A stretch of DNA of 64,000 nt from Amoebophrya sp. A120. Its lineage: Eukaryota; Sar; Dinophyceae; Syndiniales; Amoebophryaceae. A program made the translations under genes and the position numbers. The stretch is from assembly GCA_905178155.1 (NCBI GenBank), contig CAJINV010000018.1, positions 1,338,190 to 1,402,189 on the forward strand, read 5' to 3'. The stretch's first letter is position 1; every line of letters begins with the position of its first letter. The notes beneath the pieces are model-generated. The model was not told the origin of the DNA and ran no database searches. It saw only the letters and a list, made by a program, of their open reading frames with translations. Below, in pieces: positions 1 to 11,761 of the stretch.

Positions 1-130
1 TGAAAAATGCCCTCCCCGCGTAGCACAAGCTGGGCTCCTCTTGCTGGTCATGCAATACAGATTTGTTTACAGTCCAACGGTAGCATCACAAGTTCCAACC
101 TTCCAGACCTAGACATGTTTGCAATGCATA
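1..130. mobile_element. Introner family A, 3' part only
   Basis: Right-hand part of a family A introner cut by the window edge. It shows the closing inverted repeat (reverse complement of TATCAAATGCAAAAATGTCT, slightly diverged) ending at GCATA and the internal words shared by the family. The left end and its 5-bp duplication lie outside the window. Confidence 0.85.
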
Positions 131-375
131 TTTGGAAGGCACCGGGGATGCGGGACAAGCTTGCGCCGCTCGTCGAGCGACATCGAAAGTGGCGCGAAAG
201 AAGAACGACCCGGAATGAAGATACGAATTTGTTGTGCGGGAGAGGGAAGGATGAAATTCGCCGTGCGAGGACTGCAAGCCGTGGAGGGGGAGCAGATGCG
301 GAGGAGATCGAAATTAGTGTCGAAGTTGCATCACTTGCGGTTTCGTCTTCTTCAAATGGGGCGCTTATTTCCTGA
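131..375 (+). CDS. 3'-terminal exon of an unrecognised gene (partial)
   Basis: Immediately after the introner tail a frame stays open for about 80 codons and ends at a stop at 373-375. The peptide is charged (Arg/Lys/Glu-rich), then Ser/Ala-rich at its end, without a domain I recognise. Its upstream exons are off the window. It is called because introners in this window normally interrupt transcribed genes and the open frame starts directly at the introner border; the precise first base depends on the missing 5-bp duplication. Confidence 0.35.
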
Positions 376-1241
376 ATGTGAACAACAGTACTGCTACCGG
401 TCGAAAAAAGAAGCGCCTTTCGTGAGGAGATGAGACACCAGCTGGAGTTCCATCCATCGCTTGGACAGATTTTGTTCCTAGGAGGAGTTGGAGGAGGTGT
501 CACTCATTTTTGGCAATAAGAAAGTAGTAGTTTGGAAAGTTCGGTATCGGTATAAAATTTTGCTTACGTTGCTGTGAATATTTGTTCCGAGTAGTACTTT
601 TTTAGCTATTATAACAGATAAAAATAGATGAAATTTTCGTGTTTCGATCTTGCGTGCAGCTTCATTGTTGTTTGGGTTAGAAGAAGCATCTCTACGATTG
701 GATCCACGGCTCAACAAGATTATCTTGTCTGCAGATTTTTTTGCAAGATTTGGTTTGGATATAGAAGCGGACAAGTAGAAGAGCCTCAAATGAACTGAAG
801 TTTCCTCAAGTACTTGCTAAAGATGGTTAAGCAGCATCACCATGCAGCGCGGTACGCTGCTGAAAATAAATCATCCGTTGCGCAAGGAGAAAACCCTCTT
901 ACATAAGCATAAGGATAAATCAGAGCAAGCAATAAAACATGGAGTCCACCTCTCGGAGGGAAATCCTCCTTCTTGTTTTGTTCGACTTTCTCCCCTCTTG
1001 CTGAATCCGAAGGCAGTACTCTTCCTTGCAGTTGCAACTACAAAGAGAGAGAGAGGAGTAGCAGTAAGAGAAAACATTCCTGAGCAGGTTCTTCCGGAGA
1101 GTTTTTCTTTGCTTTTTATTTGGAGCGCCAATTTCGGAAATGCAACAAACTCACACCAGGATCATGCGTCGAGTTGCGTCCTGAAGTTTTCGAGGAATGC
1201 AGTTGTCAGTGCAAGCGTGAAAATATTTCGACTCGCGATTC
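376..1241. other. Spacer without a convincing gene
   Basis: Mixed composition, no introner, and only short overlapping open frames on both strands without domain-like sequence. It probably holds the 3' end of the preceding gene and the promoter/5' leader of the next. Confidence 0.5.
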
Positions 1242-1283
1242 CATGTCTACAGCTGCGATCAAAGCACCTACGACGAGGTGAAG

Positions 1284-2179
1284 ATGACGACGAATCCGGT
1301 TACTTCGCAGCACCTGGTTGCGGTGATTCCGCAGCCATGCACGAACCACGGCCCCATGATGGACAGTTTCCAGTTCGGGAAGCTGATCAAGCGGGCGAGG
1401 TTGCACATGCCGCAAAAGGAAAACGAGTACTTCGACAAAATTTACCGCCTGGGCGACTACACGGCGATCTCGGGGTGCGGGCTTGGGGGGTACTTGATGT
1501 TTAAATTCACGCAGAAATACCGAATTCGCCAGTACCGGACAAGTTTGATCGCGGCCTCCATGTTATCAAATGCAAAAATGTCTGGGTCTGGGAGATTCCG
1601 CGATTTGTCATGTAGTTTTTCCAAGCTCCCCCACGTCTGGAATGCAGGGCCTAGCGTCACAGGTTCTGCAGCTCCTTGCTGATGCGTATTCTGCATGAGA
1701 AATGCCCTCTCAGCATGCCCAGAAGTGGGCACCTTTTGCACGTTATGCATCACAGATCTTTGTAGGATCCGAAACACGCATCACAAGTTCGGATCCTTCC
1801 AGACATCCAGGGATTTTTGCATTTGATGCATGTACGTGGGGTACAAAACGACGCTGAAAGCTTATATCAAATGCAAATATGTCTGGGTCTGGAAGGATGA
1901 TGCAACTTGTGATGCTACCTTTGGACTCTATATAAAATCTGTATTGCATGAACAGCAAAAGAGGTGTATTTTGTGCTACGCGGAGAGGGCATTTCTCACG
2001 CGGTATGAGCATCAGAGAGCCCTCGCAAAATCTCTGATGCTCGGGCATGCACCACAGACGTCATGGGTCATGCAAAATCTGCATGAAAAACTCCTGCATT
2101 CTTCCAGACCCAGACATATTTGCGATGCATAGTTTATCCGAGCGCACAACTTGCTTGTTACTTATTTCCCCTTACTTAG
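1284..2179 (+). CDS. Small hypothetical protein, interrupted by two introners
   Basis: Three exons (1284-1563, 1834-1864, 2137-2179) join in frame when each family A introner plus one 5-bp duplication is removed, giving 117 residues. The middle is rich in Gly, Tyr and Lys and has a weakly hydrophobic segment around residues 60-100. I do not recognise the family. An upstream ATG at 1242 opens a 12-codon frame that stops at 1279-1281, three bases before the chosen ATG; it may be a regulatory upstream ORF. The end is uncertain: a possible GT-AG intron at 2157 could redirect the last residues, or even link this gene to the following one. Confidence 0.5.
1564..1828. mobile_element. Introner family A
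   Basis: Inverted repeats TATCAAATGCAAAAATGTCT at the left and its complement at the right (final base changed to G). It is flanked by CATGT on both sides. Removal of element plus one CATGT keeps the small protein's frame open. Confidence 0.92.
1865..2131. mobile_element. Introner family A
   Basis: Family A terminal repeats; flanks GCTTA/GTTTA are a 4-of-5 target duplication. It lies in the second intron of the small protein. Confidence 0.9.
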
Positions 2180-2363
2180 CATCGCTCAGTGGCACGATAG
2201 TTATGTTGATTTCCGCATGTAGTTGTAGTTGGCATGTCTGCGCCGCGTCGTGGAGGGTATGTACAAGGGCTGCGTCGCGTCCCGAATGTTTTCATAATGT
2301 AAAGAGTGCTAAAGGGTATTGAAAAGCAAGGACAATAAAAGACCGAGTCGTGTACTTTGTAGC

Positions 2364-5300
2364 ATTGTTATAAACGGACGAGGGGGCTTAAGTATAAAAA
2401 AGTTCTGCACTGTCATAAAGCCTACTATCAAATGTAAAAATGTCTGGGTCTGGAAGAATACAAGATTTGTGATGCAGGTTTTCCATGACCCATGAGGTCT
2501 GGAATGCGAGACCCAGCATGACAGATTCTTTCCAGGCTCTATCATGCCTTTCCTGCATGGGAAACTCCCTCTCAACTTGGTCAAAAGGGGACAGCTTTTG
2601 GCACTCATGCAACACAGATTTCTGCATGATTCGGATTTAGCATGACAAGTTGCATTCTTCCAGACCCAGACATTTTTACATTTGATACCTACGAGAGTTT
2701 TACGAAACCGATCCGGGATAAGTACCGCGTACGCCTCGAAAAGGTGGTGCAAACACTTTACTCCAAGGAATTTGAAAAATTCCGTCGACACGAGCGGAAG
2801 CCGCTGCTGGACCAGCGGGCGCTGCAGCACCAGGATCTGAAGTATTGCAAGGAAAAATCCCCCCTTCCGAATCCGATATTGCTCAACTTGTGATGCAGAT
2901 TGGTGACCGCAAATCCTGTCCGTCTTGCAAGAAGGCGCGCGCAGGCTTTCCGCCTCGTTATGCAGGCGATTTGTAATGCTGTAAGGCCTACAGGATAGCC
3001 GTCTACCATGCTAGGCGCCTACACCAAAAGGCCCCCGCCTAGGCTTAAGATCTGCGCGCATTCCTCTACTGCAACACAAATTAGATTTGTGCATCTAAAT
3101 CCAGCATCAGAGGTTTCGTTTTGATATGCGGAGGGGGGATTTATTTTCTTCTTGATATGAAGAATCGGCTGCTGAGTGGCGGCAGTAGTGGTAGTTCCTC
3201 GTCGTTGCTTGGCGGGGATACTGCCGCTGGCTCCAACGCTTTCGGGGGTCTACTGCTTGGGGTAACGACCGTATGCAAGAAAAGAGCTGTGTAAGTGTAA
3301 ATTTGTGCTGCAGAACATGCAACAGAGTTACACCTGTCATGCCAGACAGCCATGAAGTCCTCTTTTCATGTGTGTTTTCCCTTACAAGCCACGCATGACA
3401 TGTAGAGCAAATTTGTGATGCTGTTTCTCAAAGAAAGTTACACTTACACACTTTTTTTCCTTGATAGACCGGCGCCGCGGGCCTCACGGGGTTGTTGCTC
3501 GAGTCAACGTCGAGTAGCTGTACGACGACCGGCGAAGGAGCTACGTTTGATGTTGCAAGGGGCAGCAGTAGAAGTAGAAGTACAGAGCCGCTACTGCTGT
3601 CAGAACCCGACAGTGGATCATCATCTTCAGGTTCGCTTCCTGCTTTAGACACTTCTGCTACAACTGAGCTTTCCGACGCAAAAACAACGAAAAATGGCGA
3701 TTTTTTCGTGCCCGCAACGGAGAGCAACATTTCTAAAGCCGCCGCGAGCTCGTCCGGCACCGTTTCGCCGCTAGCAGCCGTAGTTCCGGAAAGCCGCGCG
3801 GCGCCGCTCGCCACTAACGCACACCAGACCGCTCCGCTCCTGTGTGATCCGCGAGCAATCCGGGTACTTCGCTACGAACCCAGCATATCCCAGAGAAAAA
3901 AGCTAGCAGGGCATATCTGTAATGCAAAAATAAATACACGGAAAAATCTGTCATGGGCGGACCCATAGGATGCTGTTTGGCGTATGCAATGCAGATTTTT
4001 TTGTGTATTCCTTTTTGCATCACAAATATGACCTGCCTGCTTCTTTCTGCGTGATGCAGCAACTCCGTGGCGAGCAGCTGCGGGCAGAGTGTGTTCCTCC
4101 CCTGTCTCGGAGTGTCGCAGAAGGGAGTTATCGTGAGTAAAAACGTCCCCACACCAGAGTCAAGATGGGGACTTTGCAACACAAACCTAGGAGTTTTGGG
4201 AGTCACGCATGACAAGTTTCAGTCCGTAAGGTAGTGCAAGTTAGCAAGGAAAGCCGCATCACAAATCGACCTGCTGATCCTGTTCACAGCATCACAAATT
4301 CCAAAACACGACTGGAAATGGGTCTCATGGGGATGCGCATCACAAATGTCTTTGTCATTGCAAATCTGCATTACAACTCTGGGGTGGGTACGTTTTTACT
4401 TAGGATAGGAGTTGTATCAGCATCATCCTCAACACCTGTAACGAGGGATGGGGCAGCTGCATCCTCTACATCAGGCGCTACTAGTACGACTACTACGACA
4501 CCACCAACGTTGTACGTGCGCTCCACGGGATTTCTGTTTCACCCGCACCAGACACGGAATTTTGTAAAGGTTGTAGGCAAGATGAAAAAAGTGTAGTCTT
4601 ACGTGTGACTTTGACTTTCTTGGACAAGACAACATCGCTTCGCAAATCCTTCCATGGCAAGTGTGACGGTGATGTTGCATGATCTGCACTGCGAAGTTGC
4701 ACGTAAAAACTACAGGTTTTTTTTATTCGGATTGTTTGCGGAGCAGGATCAGAAGAAACAGTTGAAACTGGTATTGCTTCGTTTACACTTGTCTACATTT
4801 TTTTCATGACTAGAACTCTTCTCGAGTAGTGCAGCGCGTTGTGGCAAAAAATGACAGCACTTGGATCGTAAATCATGACGTGCACCACGACCGAAGGTCA
4901 GTCAGAAACAGCAAATTTTTTACGTACATCGAGTGTATGAAAAAAGAAATGCTAAACATCTTCGAAAAACGACACTCTCCAGATCCCCGAAGTCGATCTC
5001 CATCCTGTAGTCAGCTGGGGAATCTCGGCCGCTCTTTTCGACGCCTGGCACGTGGGCGGAACAGTTTTGTCGCCGAGTTATTTTTCTTCTTCCCGCGGTG
5101 ATACCGACACGGTAGACGTAGATGGGAGTCGAAGTGGGAAAAAAATCACCGGTCGTGGTCGTCGAGAAGTAGATTTTGGGAGCTGCGATGGTACTACTAG
5201 TACGACAAAATCAAATGCAACTCCAGCGGTGGCAGCCAATGCTGCAACAACTCCTGCAACTCCTGTTGGGCTCCTGCGGGAAAGGAGCGATGAAGTGACA

Positions 5301-7206
5301 AGACTGGCGAGGTTATCCTACGTTCTTGCAGTGCCAGTGGGGACGGTTTCGGAGCAGGCGAAATTTTCGGGGGTGGAGTCGCGAGTGGACGGTATTGACC
5401 TCCTGAACTGCCAGGTGTTCGCCTACGAGGAGAAAAAGTCGTTTTGGTACTGTGGTGTTCGTGTTGTTTGCTGTTTCACATCATGATTATCTATCAGTAT
5501 CATGCCGCATATTTGCTATAAGTGAACCTGCAGCCGCTCTTGGTTCTGGTTCCTCGTTCTATCATGTAGTACTAACTGACGAGAAGAACAATCAAAGTAA
5601 GACAACCAGTAGAAGTTCTTGTACCTACCTGGATAATATCTTCCCACGATTCATCAGGGGCCAGTCCTGCCTGCGACTTCCCGAAAGAGTCGGTGTGAGC
5701 TACTATTTGGTGGACCCCAAGCCCGACTTTCCACAGCGGATTCCGAGCGAGTGTTTACGACTTGACATTACGGCGCAGCAAGAAGCTGCTGGTCTCTCAC
5801 CCTCGACTGGTGTGGCAGACGCGAAAACGGAATTTTGGCTGAGGAAAAAGGAACATCAAGGGTCTACTACTTCCCATCATCTTTTGTACGCGGCAGGCCG
5901 CAGCGGTGCCCGTGATTCAACGTCAGTTCTCGTCGACAGTTTGGCTGTGACGCCTTTTCTGGAAGAGGTGCGGTTTGGCGAAACCGACACTGGTGATGCA
6001 AAAATGACGAATGAATACGCAGCAGCTTCTTCCACCGCAGCTCCTGTTGCCTTCACCGCGTCGGTTCAAAGCGAACTCCTTCGCGTCTACAAGGAGCGGG
6101 CGGCGGAAGCGAGCTCTATAGCAGCGGTTGGTGCGAGTCGTTCTTGTGGATCCGGTCAAGAAGAAGCTGCCTCTAGTAGGAGTACCTCCGGAGGACCACA
6201 TGCTGGACGAGAAGATTTGGAAGTTTCAGGAGAGCTGATGTTCTGTCAACCCCTCCCGATTTGGCGAACTTCCCCCTACGACCGGACCACGTTTATGAAC
6301 CGGAAATTTCGCAATTGCGACTACAATTTTTACGACCGCGTGCGGGTGCGGGAAAATTACGGGGATAGTGTGGAAGTTGCAGCTTTGATGTTGCTGGAAC
6401 AAGAACTGCTACCCTCGGAGAGAAAAGATCCCATGCACGAAGCGAAGCAGCTGGCGTGCGCGCGGACGAGGTCCGTGCTGGGGGAAAGAACTTGTGGCAT
6501 TATGACAACGCTGTCGACCACGCGACCAGAAACTGCGTCTGCTTCTTCGCAAACTGGACCGAATGGGATTTACAGCAGGGAGGGAATGGCGACAAGTGGA
6601 GATCACGATGAAAGTCATGTGAACTCTTCCCTGGTTTCTTCCGCTTTGCAAGCGGTAGAGAAGAACAGCAAGAGCAACAGCGGGGTTTTAGAAGAAGTAA
6701 CCTCCAGAACAACTTCCACTACTGCTACGTCGAGGGTAAATATTGAAGACGAGGACGGGCGGGGCAATCTATTTCCCGCCAGTGAACAATCCTCGTCCTC
6801 GGCAACACTGACAGTGGTGCCCCGCCGTCGGCGGCCGTTTGACTCTCTGGATAAGGAGAGACACCAAGCTTCTGCCCCGAACCACCAGTACGTGAAGGGC
6901 TTTGGCGGGTTGCCCTTTCCCTCGGAGCAGAGCAAAAAAACCGGCCAGAAGGGGGCGAAGACGCCATGCCACACCAGGACTACATCAACCAGCGAACAAG
7001 AAGATGAAAAGTCAGCGGCGCAGCTTGCGCTGCTGGCCTCCAGCGTGCGCAACCACGGTGGGGTCGGGGACATTTTGTGGTTGAAGCAGAAGGGCTTGCT
7101 GCTTCATCAGGAGTCGGTGGACCCGCGGGATACGCTGGAGGTCCTGGGGGTCGTGATTCAGGAACAGATGGAAGCGGAAAAGAGGAAGAGAAGGGGAGGT
7201 TCGTGA
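2364..7206 (+). CDS. Large low-complexity hypothetical protein, five introners and two GT-AG introns
   Basis: Exons about 2364-2425, 2693-2842, 3163-3271, 3472-3885, 4062-4128, 4413-4569, 4983-5454 and 5534-7206. From 2693 they sum to 1014 whole codons to the stop at 7206. The junctions at 2426, 2843, 3272, 3886 and 4129 follow the element-plus-5-bp rule. 4570-4982 is an ordinary GT-AG intron, and 5455-5533 is a probable one (alternative acceptors exist). The protein alternates Ser/Thr-rich linkers with ordered-looking patches, for example hydrophobic sequence just after the 4982 acceptor and around 5640-5770 and 6240-6380. No known domain is recognised. The first exon has no ATG: it opens after a stop at 2359-2361, so an upstream exon is missing, and the preceding small gene could be its 5' part. 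Confidence 0.6.
2426..2687. mobile_element. Introner family A, reverse internal orientation
   Basis: Family A terminal repeats with perfect CCTAC duplications. Its internal sequence is the reverse complement of that in the element at 17424, yet removal restores the same coding strand, so orientation does not matter for splicing. Confidence 0.93.
2843..3157. mobile_element. Introner family B
   Basis: Ends related to TATCAAAAGGAAAAATCCCC with a C-run/G-run near the termini; TGAAG duplicated on both sides. Confidence 0.92.
3272..3466. mobile_element. Introner family E
   Basis: Short introner with ends of the TATCGCAAGAAAAAAGTGTT type; perfect GACCG duplication. Frame is restored in the large low-complexity gene. 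Confidence 0.9.
3886..4056. mobile_element. Introner family G
   Basis: Ends TATCCCAGAGAAAAAAGCTA and a diverged complement; perfect CAGCA duplication. The same family recurs at 42776. Confidence 0.9.
4129..4407. mobile_element. Introner family C
   Basis: Ends related to TATCCTGAGTAAAAACGTCC and complement; perfect GGAGT duplication; frame restored. Confidence 0.92.
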
Positions 7207-7980
7207 AGAAAGTTTGCTTGTTTTTGGCAAAACCTTTATTCTTTTGAGATAGAAAGTAAAAGATTGACGAAGTTGTACCAAAATTGTTCATCGTGGGGTA
7301 GAGGAAAAAAACATGGAGCTCCGTTGCAAATCGTGTGTCCCGCAGTAAGTACTCACTTCAATGATCGTTTTAGACACGACCCGAGGCCGTTGTTCACGTC
7401 CCTGTCGCTTCTTTCTTCTGTCAGTTTTCGTTTTCAAGTCCGGCACTGGCTGCGTTCGAGATCTGATGATAATTTGTCGCTTTTTTTTGGTTTATTGCGT
7501 AAAACTTGGGCTGCTTCTAGTTCTAAATGGACCACTGACTACATGTTGAACTAATAAAGAGGTCGCTCTTTATTCTGATCATGCTGTGATGCTGGTGTTT
7601 CTGTTTTCTCACGGCAGTGTTTCTAGTTCTTCTTTAGACAGCCACTAATTTTCGTGCGAAGTGGCCGAAGATCAAGCACGGCACCGAGACGATCTTACGG
7701 ATCACTACAACTTGAGTTTTATGGTTATGTTCGTTTAAGCCAACGAACACCGTGAGGCACCAGAAAGAGCCAGTTCAGGCGCGTAAGCAAGACTAGTTGC
7801 GGCCGTGTGACTGCATTGACACGGAACATAATGGCGCAAAAAGGATTTTGTGTCCTCCTCGTATTTGAAGAGAGATCCAAATCTCCCTCTCACGGCCCGA
7901 CTCCCTCTTCTCCGTCCCGTCGCAGAAGTCAATCCTGCACCAGAAGACGAGCAACCACAGAAGAGCAAAGCAAAAGGTAA
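7207..7980. other. Spacer between genes
   Basis: AT-rich, with pyrimidine tracts, after the stop of the low-complexity gene. No supported gene. A 22-bp string around 7932-7953 recurs at about 9082-9103, so some sequence here was probably duplicated. Confidence 0.5.
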
Positions 7981-7984
7981 AACA

Positions 7985-8130
7985 AGGAATCAAGTTGAGG
8001 TCATGGAATCAAGTTAACTGGAATCAAGTTAAACCTGGAATCAGGTTATATGGAATCAAGTATAAACCTGGAATCAAGTTATATGGAATCAAGTTACTAC
8101 CTGGAATCAAGTTGAATGGAATCAAGTAAA
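7985..8130. repeat. Degenerate tandem repeat of GGAATCAAGTT
   Basis: Nine copies of an 11-base core GGAATCAAGTT (some with one change) separated by 3-8 variable bases, in two alternating spacer lengths. Unlike anything else in the window. Possibly a minisatellite in the spacer upstream of the p24 gene. Confidence 0.85.
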
Positions 8131-8339
8131 CCCCCTCATCCCCATCAATCCTTCGCCTCGCAATGCCTCACCTTGGGAGAATCTATCTACTGCTCTTTTT
8201 GTCGTGTTTTGTGACTGCCATACCCTCGCGCCTAAACTGAAGTTCTCCGCTATTTTTTTCCAAACGCGGCCACGTTTATCAAAGGTGTCTGTCTGGCTTT
8301 TCTTCCTCTGGTCGATAGAGGCGTGGCGAATAATGTTAG

Positions 8340-8970
8340 CGCTAAGCTTCGCGCGCCCGTCTTGCTTTGCGGCTCTCTGTCGAAAGTTGTCGGGGCTTTC
8401 GCCTGCTCGGAGTTCCAGGACCGTCCCTCTCGGAGTTCCAGGCCCTTTTCGCCTCCTCTCGGGAGACCCATTGCTCTCGGGATTCCGTTTCCATTTCGCC
8501 TTCCTGGGGATGGTGTCGGTCTCGGGGGATTCCGTTTCGCCTTCCTGCGGAGGGTGTCTCAGGGGACTCCCTTTCGCCCTCCTGTGGAAGGTGTCTCGGG
8601 GGCCTCCATTTCGCCTCCCTTGCCCTTCGGCAGGTCTCTCCGGGGATTCTATTTCGCCCCCTTCGGAAGGTATCTTTGGGGATTGGCAGGGATCTCATCT
8701 CTGGGAGTTCCATCTTGTCTTCCCGGTGTCCGGGGTTTGCGCCTGCAGCACTTCTAAGGGGCCGAGGCTTTGCCTCAGTCAGGTGTTTGGCATTTGCCAA
8801 CCTTGGCCCCTTCGCCTTGGGGAGATCCGGGGCGTTTACCTTCGGAAGCGCCGAAGCCTTCACCTTCGGAGGCTCGCTCCGAAGCTTCTTTGGCTTCGGC
8901 AGCCCCAGATGTCTCGCCTTCGGAAGCTCTGGCGGGTCTCTCGCCGGCGGAAGGTCCGCAGCTTGGTTGC
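8340..8970. repeat. Degenerate GC-rich repeats (TTTCGCC/CTTCGGA words)
   Basis: The stretch first repeats a roughly 45-base unit containing a CGGGGATTCCGTTTCGCCTT-like core, then from about 8770 repeats CTTCGGAAG/CTTCGGC words. Because of the repeat all three forward frames are long and open, so open frames here are not evidence of coding. Confidence 0.6.
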
Positions 8971-9290
8971 CTCTCGAGGGCGTCTGAGTTGTTTATTTCC
9001 TGGCTGGCGCGAAGCTTTCGTCATCGACTCCAGATTGATGAATGGCCCGAGCTTATTTACACCTCCTGTGCGAGCTTATTTACAATCCTGCACCAGAAGA
9101 CGAGCGACCACGACAGGAGAGCAAATAAACAAAAGCCTTTTACACGACCCCGCCGCGGCTCAACAGAGTAGACCACGCAGGGATCATGCGGTATTATTAA
9201 ATGAGGCTCCGTACTATGCTGTTGCTCCCCCAGGACGCAATGACGAAGTAGAGGATCTTCCTCGATTTGTACTAGAAAGAGCCCGCGGAA

Positions 9291-10707
9291 TGCGCGGCCG
9301 AGCAGAAGCAGCAGCAGTAGCCGTACCACAGGAGAGAAAATCAAGACCCAGACGACGCGTGCCAGGAGTGCGGAAGACAGGGTTCTTCACCACTGCCGCG
9401 GCCGTTGCGGTTTCATGTAGCCGGTTTCACGATCTACTTCATTTCACAGTGGGAAGTTCGGCTGCCGCTTCGGCCGCCGCACAGGAAAGTGGAGCAGTTG
9501 GTGGTAGTACCTCTTCATCTGGAGCAAGTACTTCTACGACCTCCTCCTCCGAACAGGGAACCTCAACATCTTCCAACACCCGCCACCTGTCCGCTGCGGA
9601 GCGGCTCGAGGAAGAGATGGAACAGTACGAGCCGATCAAGGGCCCGCGGATGCAGACCGGTAATGGAGGGTACTACCGGAACCAATTTTGGGACATGAGT
9701 CTTGTGGGTTTCTCCCCGCAGACGCTGCTTTCTTTCTACCTCGAGTCGGGTTCCGAGCAGCATTTTTTTCACGACGTGGAGAAAGCGCCGGAGGTCTTCC
9801 GCGGCGGCTATTTCCTGATGGATGAGTCCTACCGGGGGTCGGATAGCGACGACAACACTGATTTCCACATTTTGGACCCCGACGGGGAGCTGGTCTACAC
9901 CCAATCATACGGGGAGGATGGAATGTTCGAAGCGACGGCGAAGAAGCCGGGGACCTACACCATGGTGATGCCCAACAATTCGAATCAGAAAGCCATGGTA
10001 AACTTCTTCTTTCAGTCCGGGCAGCGGAACAACGTACACGAAGACTATCACGAAGTAACCACACTGGAGGAATCGGTCATGAGCATAAAACGGAAACTGC
10101 AGGACATACAAACGGAAGGAACGTACCTATCAATTTGCCGCTATCTCCAGTACTTGTGAACCCGATTTTTATTTCGTCATTTATTAAAGAATAACAACTA
10201 ACTACACGACTCCGGCATACAAGCGCAAACTACAGATGATGTAAATGACTGTTGTATGGTGCGAAGATGTTGCGCATCAAAAAGCCTCCGGAACTACAGG
10301 TACCTGTGGATGCGGCAGAAGGCGCATTTGCACTCGATTGAATCCGTGAACAATCGGGCTCTGTGGTTCTGCATCGTCGAGCTGCTGACGCTACTGGCGC
10401 TCGTTGTATCGCAAGAAAAAAGTGTTACAGTTACACATTGTGTTGCAGGCCAAGCAAGACAGACAAGCTCTGTCATGCCGGATATGCATAGGAACCCCGT
10501 TTCATAGGCGTTTTCCCGTAGGATTTCTGCATTACAAGTTTTCTCTCTCATGCAGAGAAATTTGTGTTGCTGAATTGACTACAAATGTGTAACTGTAACA
10601 CTTTTTTCGTGGGATATGTTGTCTTCCAAGTGTACTACGTGAAAAACTTGATCACGGAGAAAGCAGCGTCGCGAGCGGGCTCGAAAATGCATCCCGGGAG
10701 ATACTGA
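9291..10707 (+). CDS. p24/TMED family cargo receptor (GOLD domain)
   Basis: Type I membrane protein of the emp24/GP25L family that sorts cargo between ER and Golgi. Exons end at 10122, then 10300-10406 and 10622-10707. The intron 10123-10299 is GT-AG, and the introner at 10407 is removed by the 5-bp rule. A GOLD domain covers about 9715-10030 (pattern DPDGELVY, then GTYTMVMPNN, then VNFFFQSG). A coiled linker follows, then the family's hallmark C-terminus: MRQKAHLHSIESVNNRALW, one transmembrane helix, FQVYYVKN and a short basic tail. Both cysteines that normally form the GOLD disulphide appear replaced (by His and Val positions). The N-terminus is unusual, Ser/Thr/Ala-rich, and no clean signal peptide is seen. 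The frame stays open far upstream through repeats, so the start at 9291 is only a guess. Confidence 0.85.
10407..10616. mobile_element. Introner family E
   Basis: TATCGCAAGAAAAAAGTGTT with its complement at the right; flanks CGTTG/TGTTG (4 of 5). It sits within the codons for the transmembrane helix of the p24 protein; removal rejoins the helix to FQVYYVKN. Confidence 0.93.
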
Positions 10708-11761
10708 AGACGATGTTCTTGTTGCGCATACGTCGTACTGAAGATTGTGTGCGATTTATGAATGTGCATGAGGAGTGGAGCAAAGCTTAATAGGTATGTT
10801 GAGATGGAATTTGGACGGAATCGGTCGCATTACAGTGCCTCTTTATTTCATCGCCATCTGATCTCTACTGTAGCAAAAGCAACGAACTTGTGCGAAAGAG
10901 TCTGTCAGTAAGAAAAAAATCTGTACCTCGCGCCGGTACTGCAACCGCTGTGGTACCCCTCCAGGTTCGTGTCAGATGATGAAGACTCGAGCACGCTGAT
11001 GGCCTGCCGGACCTTCCCTCGCAGGCGGTTCCTCTCCGCATGATCCAAAGTGTTCAACACCTCTGCGCTTGATTAGTAGTAGCGAACAAAATTTTTAAGT
11101 GTCTACTTAGTTATTTGAAAATCATCACAAATTTTGAGATGGTTGAGAACAGCGGTAGATAGAAGTACGTCCGCCCGACAAGCAAAGTACTTTCATCCTA
11201 CTTGACGCAGAGTCAAGATTTGCCTTTTTCAGTGAGCTGCAAGAGGAACAATGATGATCGGTGTCGGTGAAGCTGAAACAGCTGACGCAGCAAGACTACA
11301 TGTGCTGAATTATCGCGGAAGTGGATTTGTTTTTTTTTGAAAAAAGAATCACTATCACACTCACAGTACAGACGCGGTGGAGGGACGTCTAAGATGAATG
11401 GCAGTACCAATAGGAGTGCGTCTTCACTTCAGTATGACAGTGGTGCTATGTATAATTTGCAAATATCACTAAACTATGGAGACTGATTGTTCCGATGTAT
11501 ATCACGCTTCTACCGTACGACCTTCAGGAACCATGTTGACCCCTTTTGTAAGTCACCTACCCCCGATCACTATCCTCGTGTGAACTTCTGAGTCATGGCG
11601 TTTACAGCAAAACGATCTCCGACTTTTGATTTTCAGTCATGCATAAGACAGAAATGAAAATCTCAATCTGTTTCTTCTCCTGCCCTTGTGGCCGTGTGGA
11701 AAAAAGCAAGGGCGGCCATGGTGCTAAGTGCAGCACAAGGATGTGAACGTAAAGATATGCA
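10708..11761. other. Spacer without supported gene
   Basis: AT-leaning sequence with short open frames on both strands and no introner or domain-like sequence. It contains the 3' region of the p24 gene and probably a first, unidentified exon of the next gene. Confidence 0.5.

Noticed and set aside
842-1504. 220-codon open frame on +
   Set aside because: It overlaps the better supported frame starting at 1284, has no domain-like sequence and is not interrupted or extended by the introner rule.
8204-9290. Long open frame upstream of the p24 domain
   Set aside because: Its openness comes from GC-rich degenerate repeats that keep several frames free of stops; it is not accepted as the p24 N-terminus.
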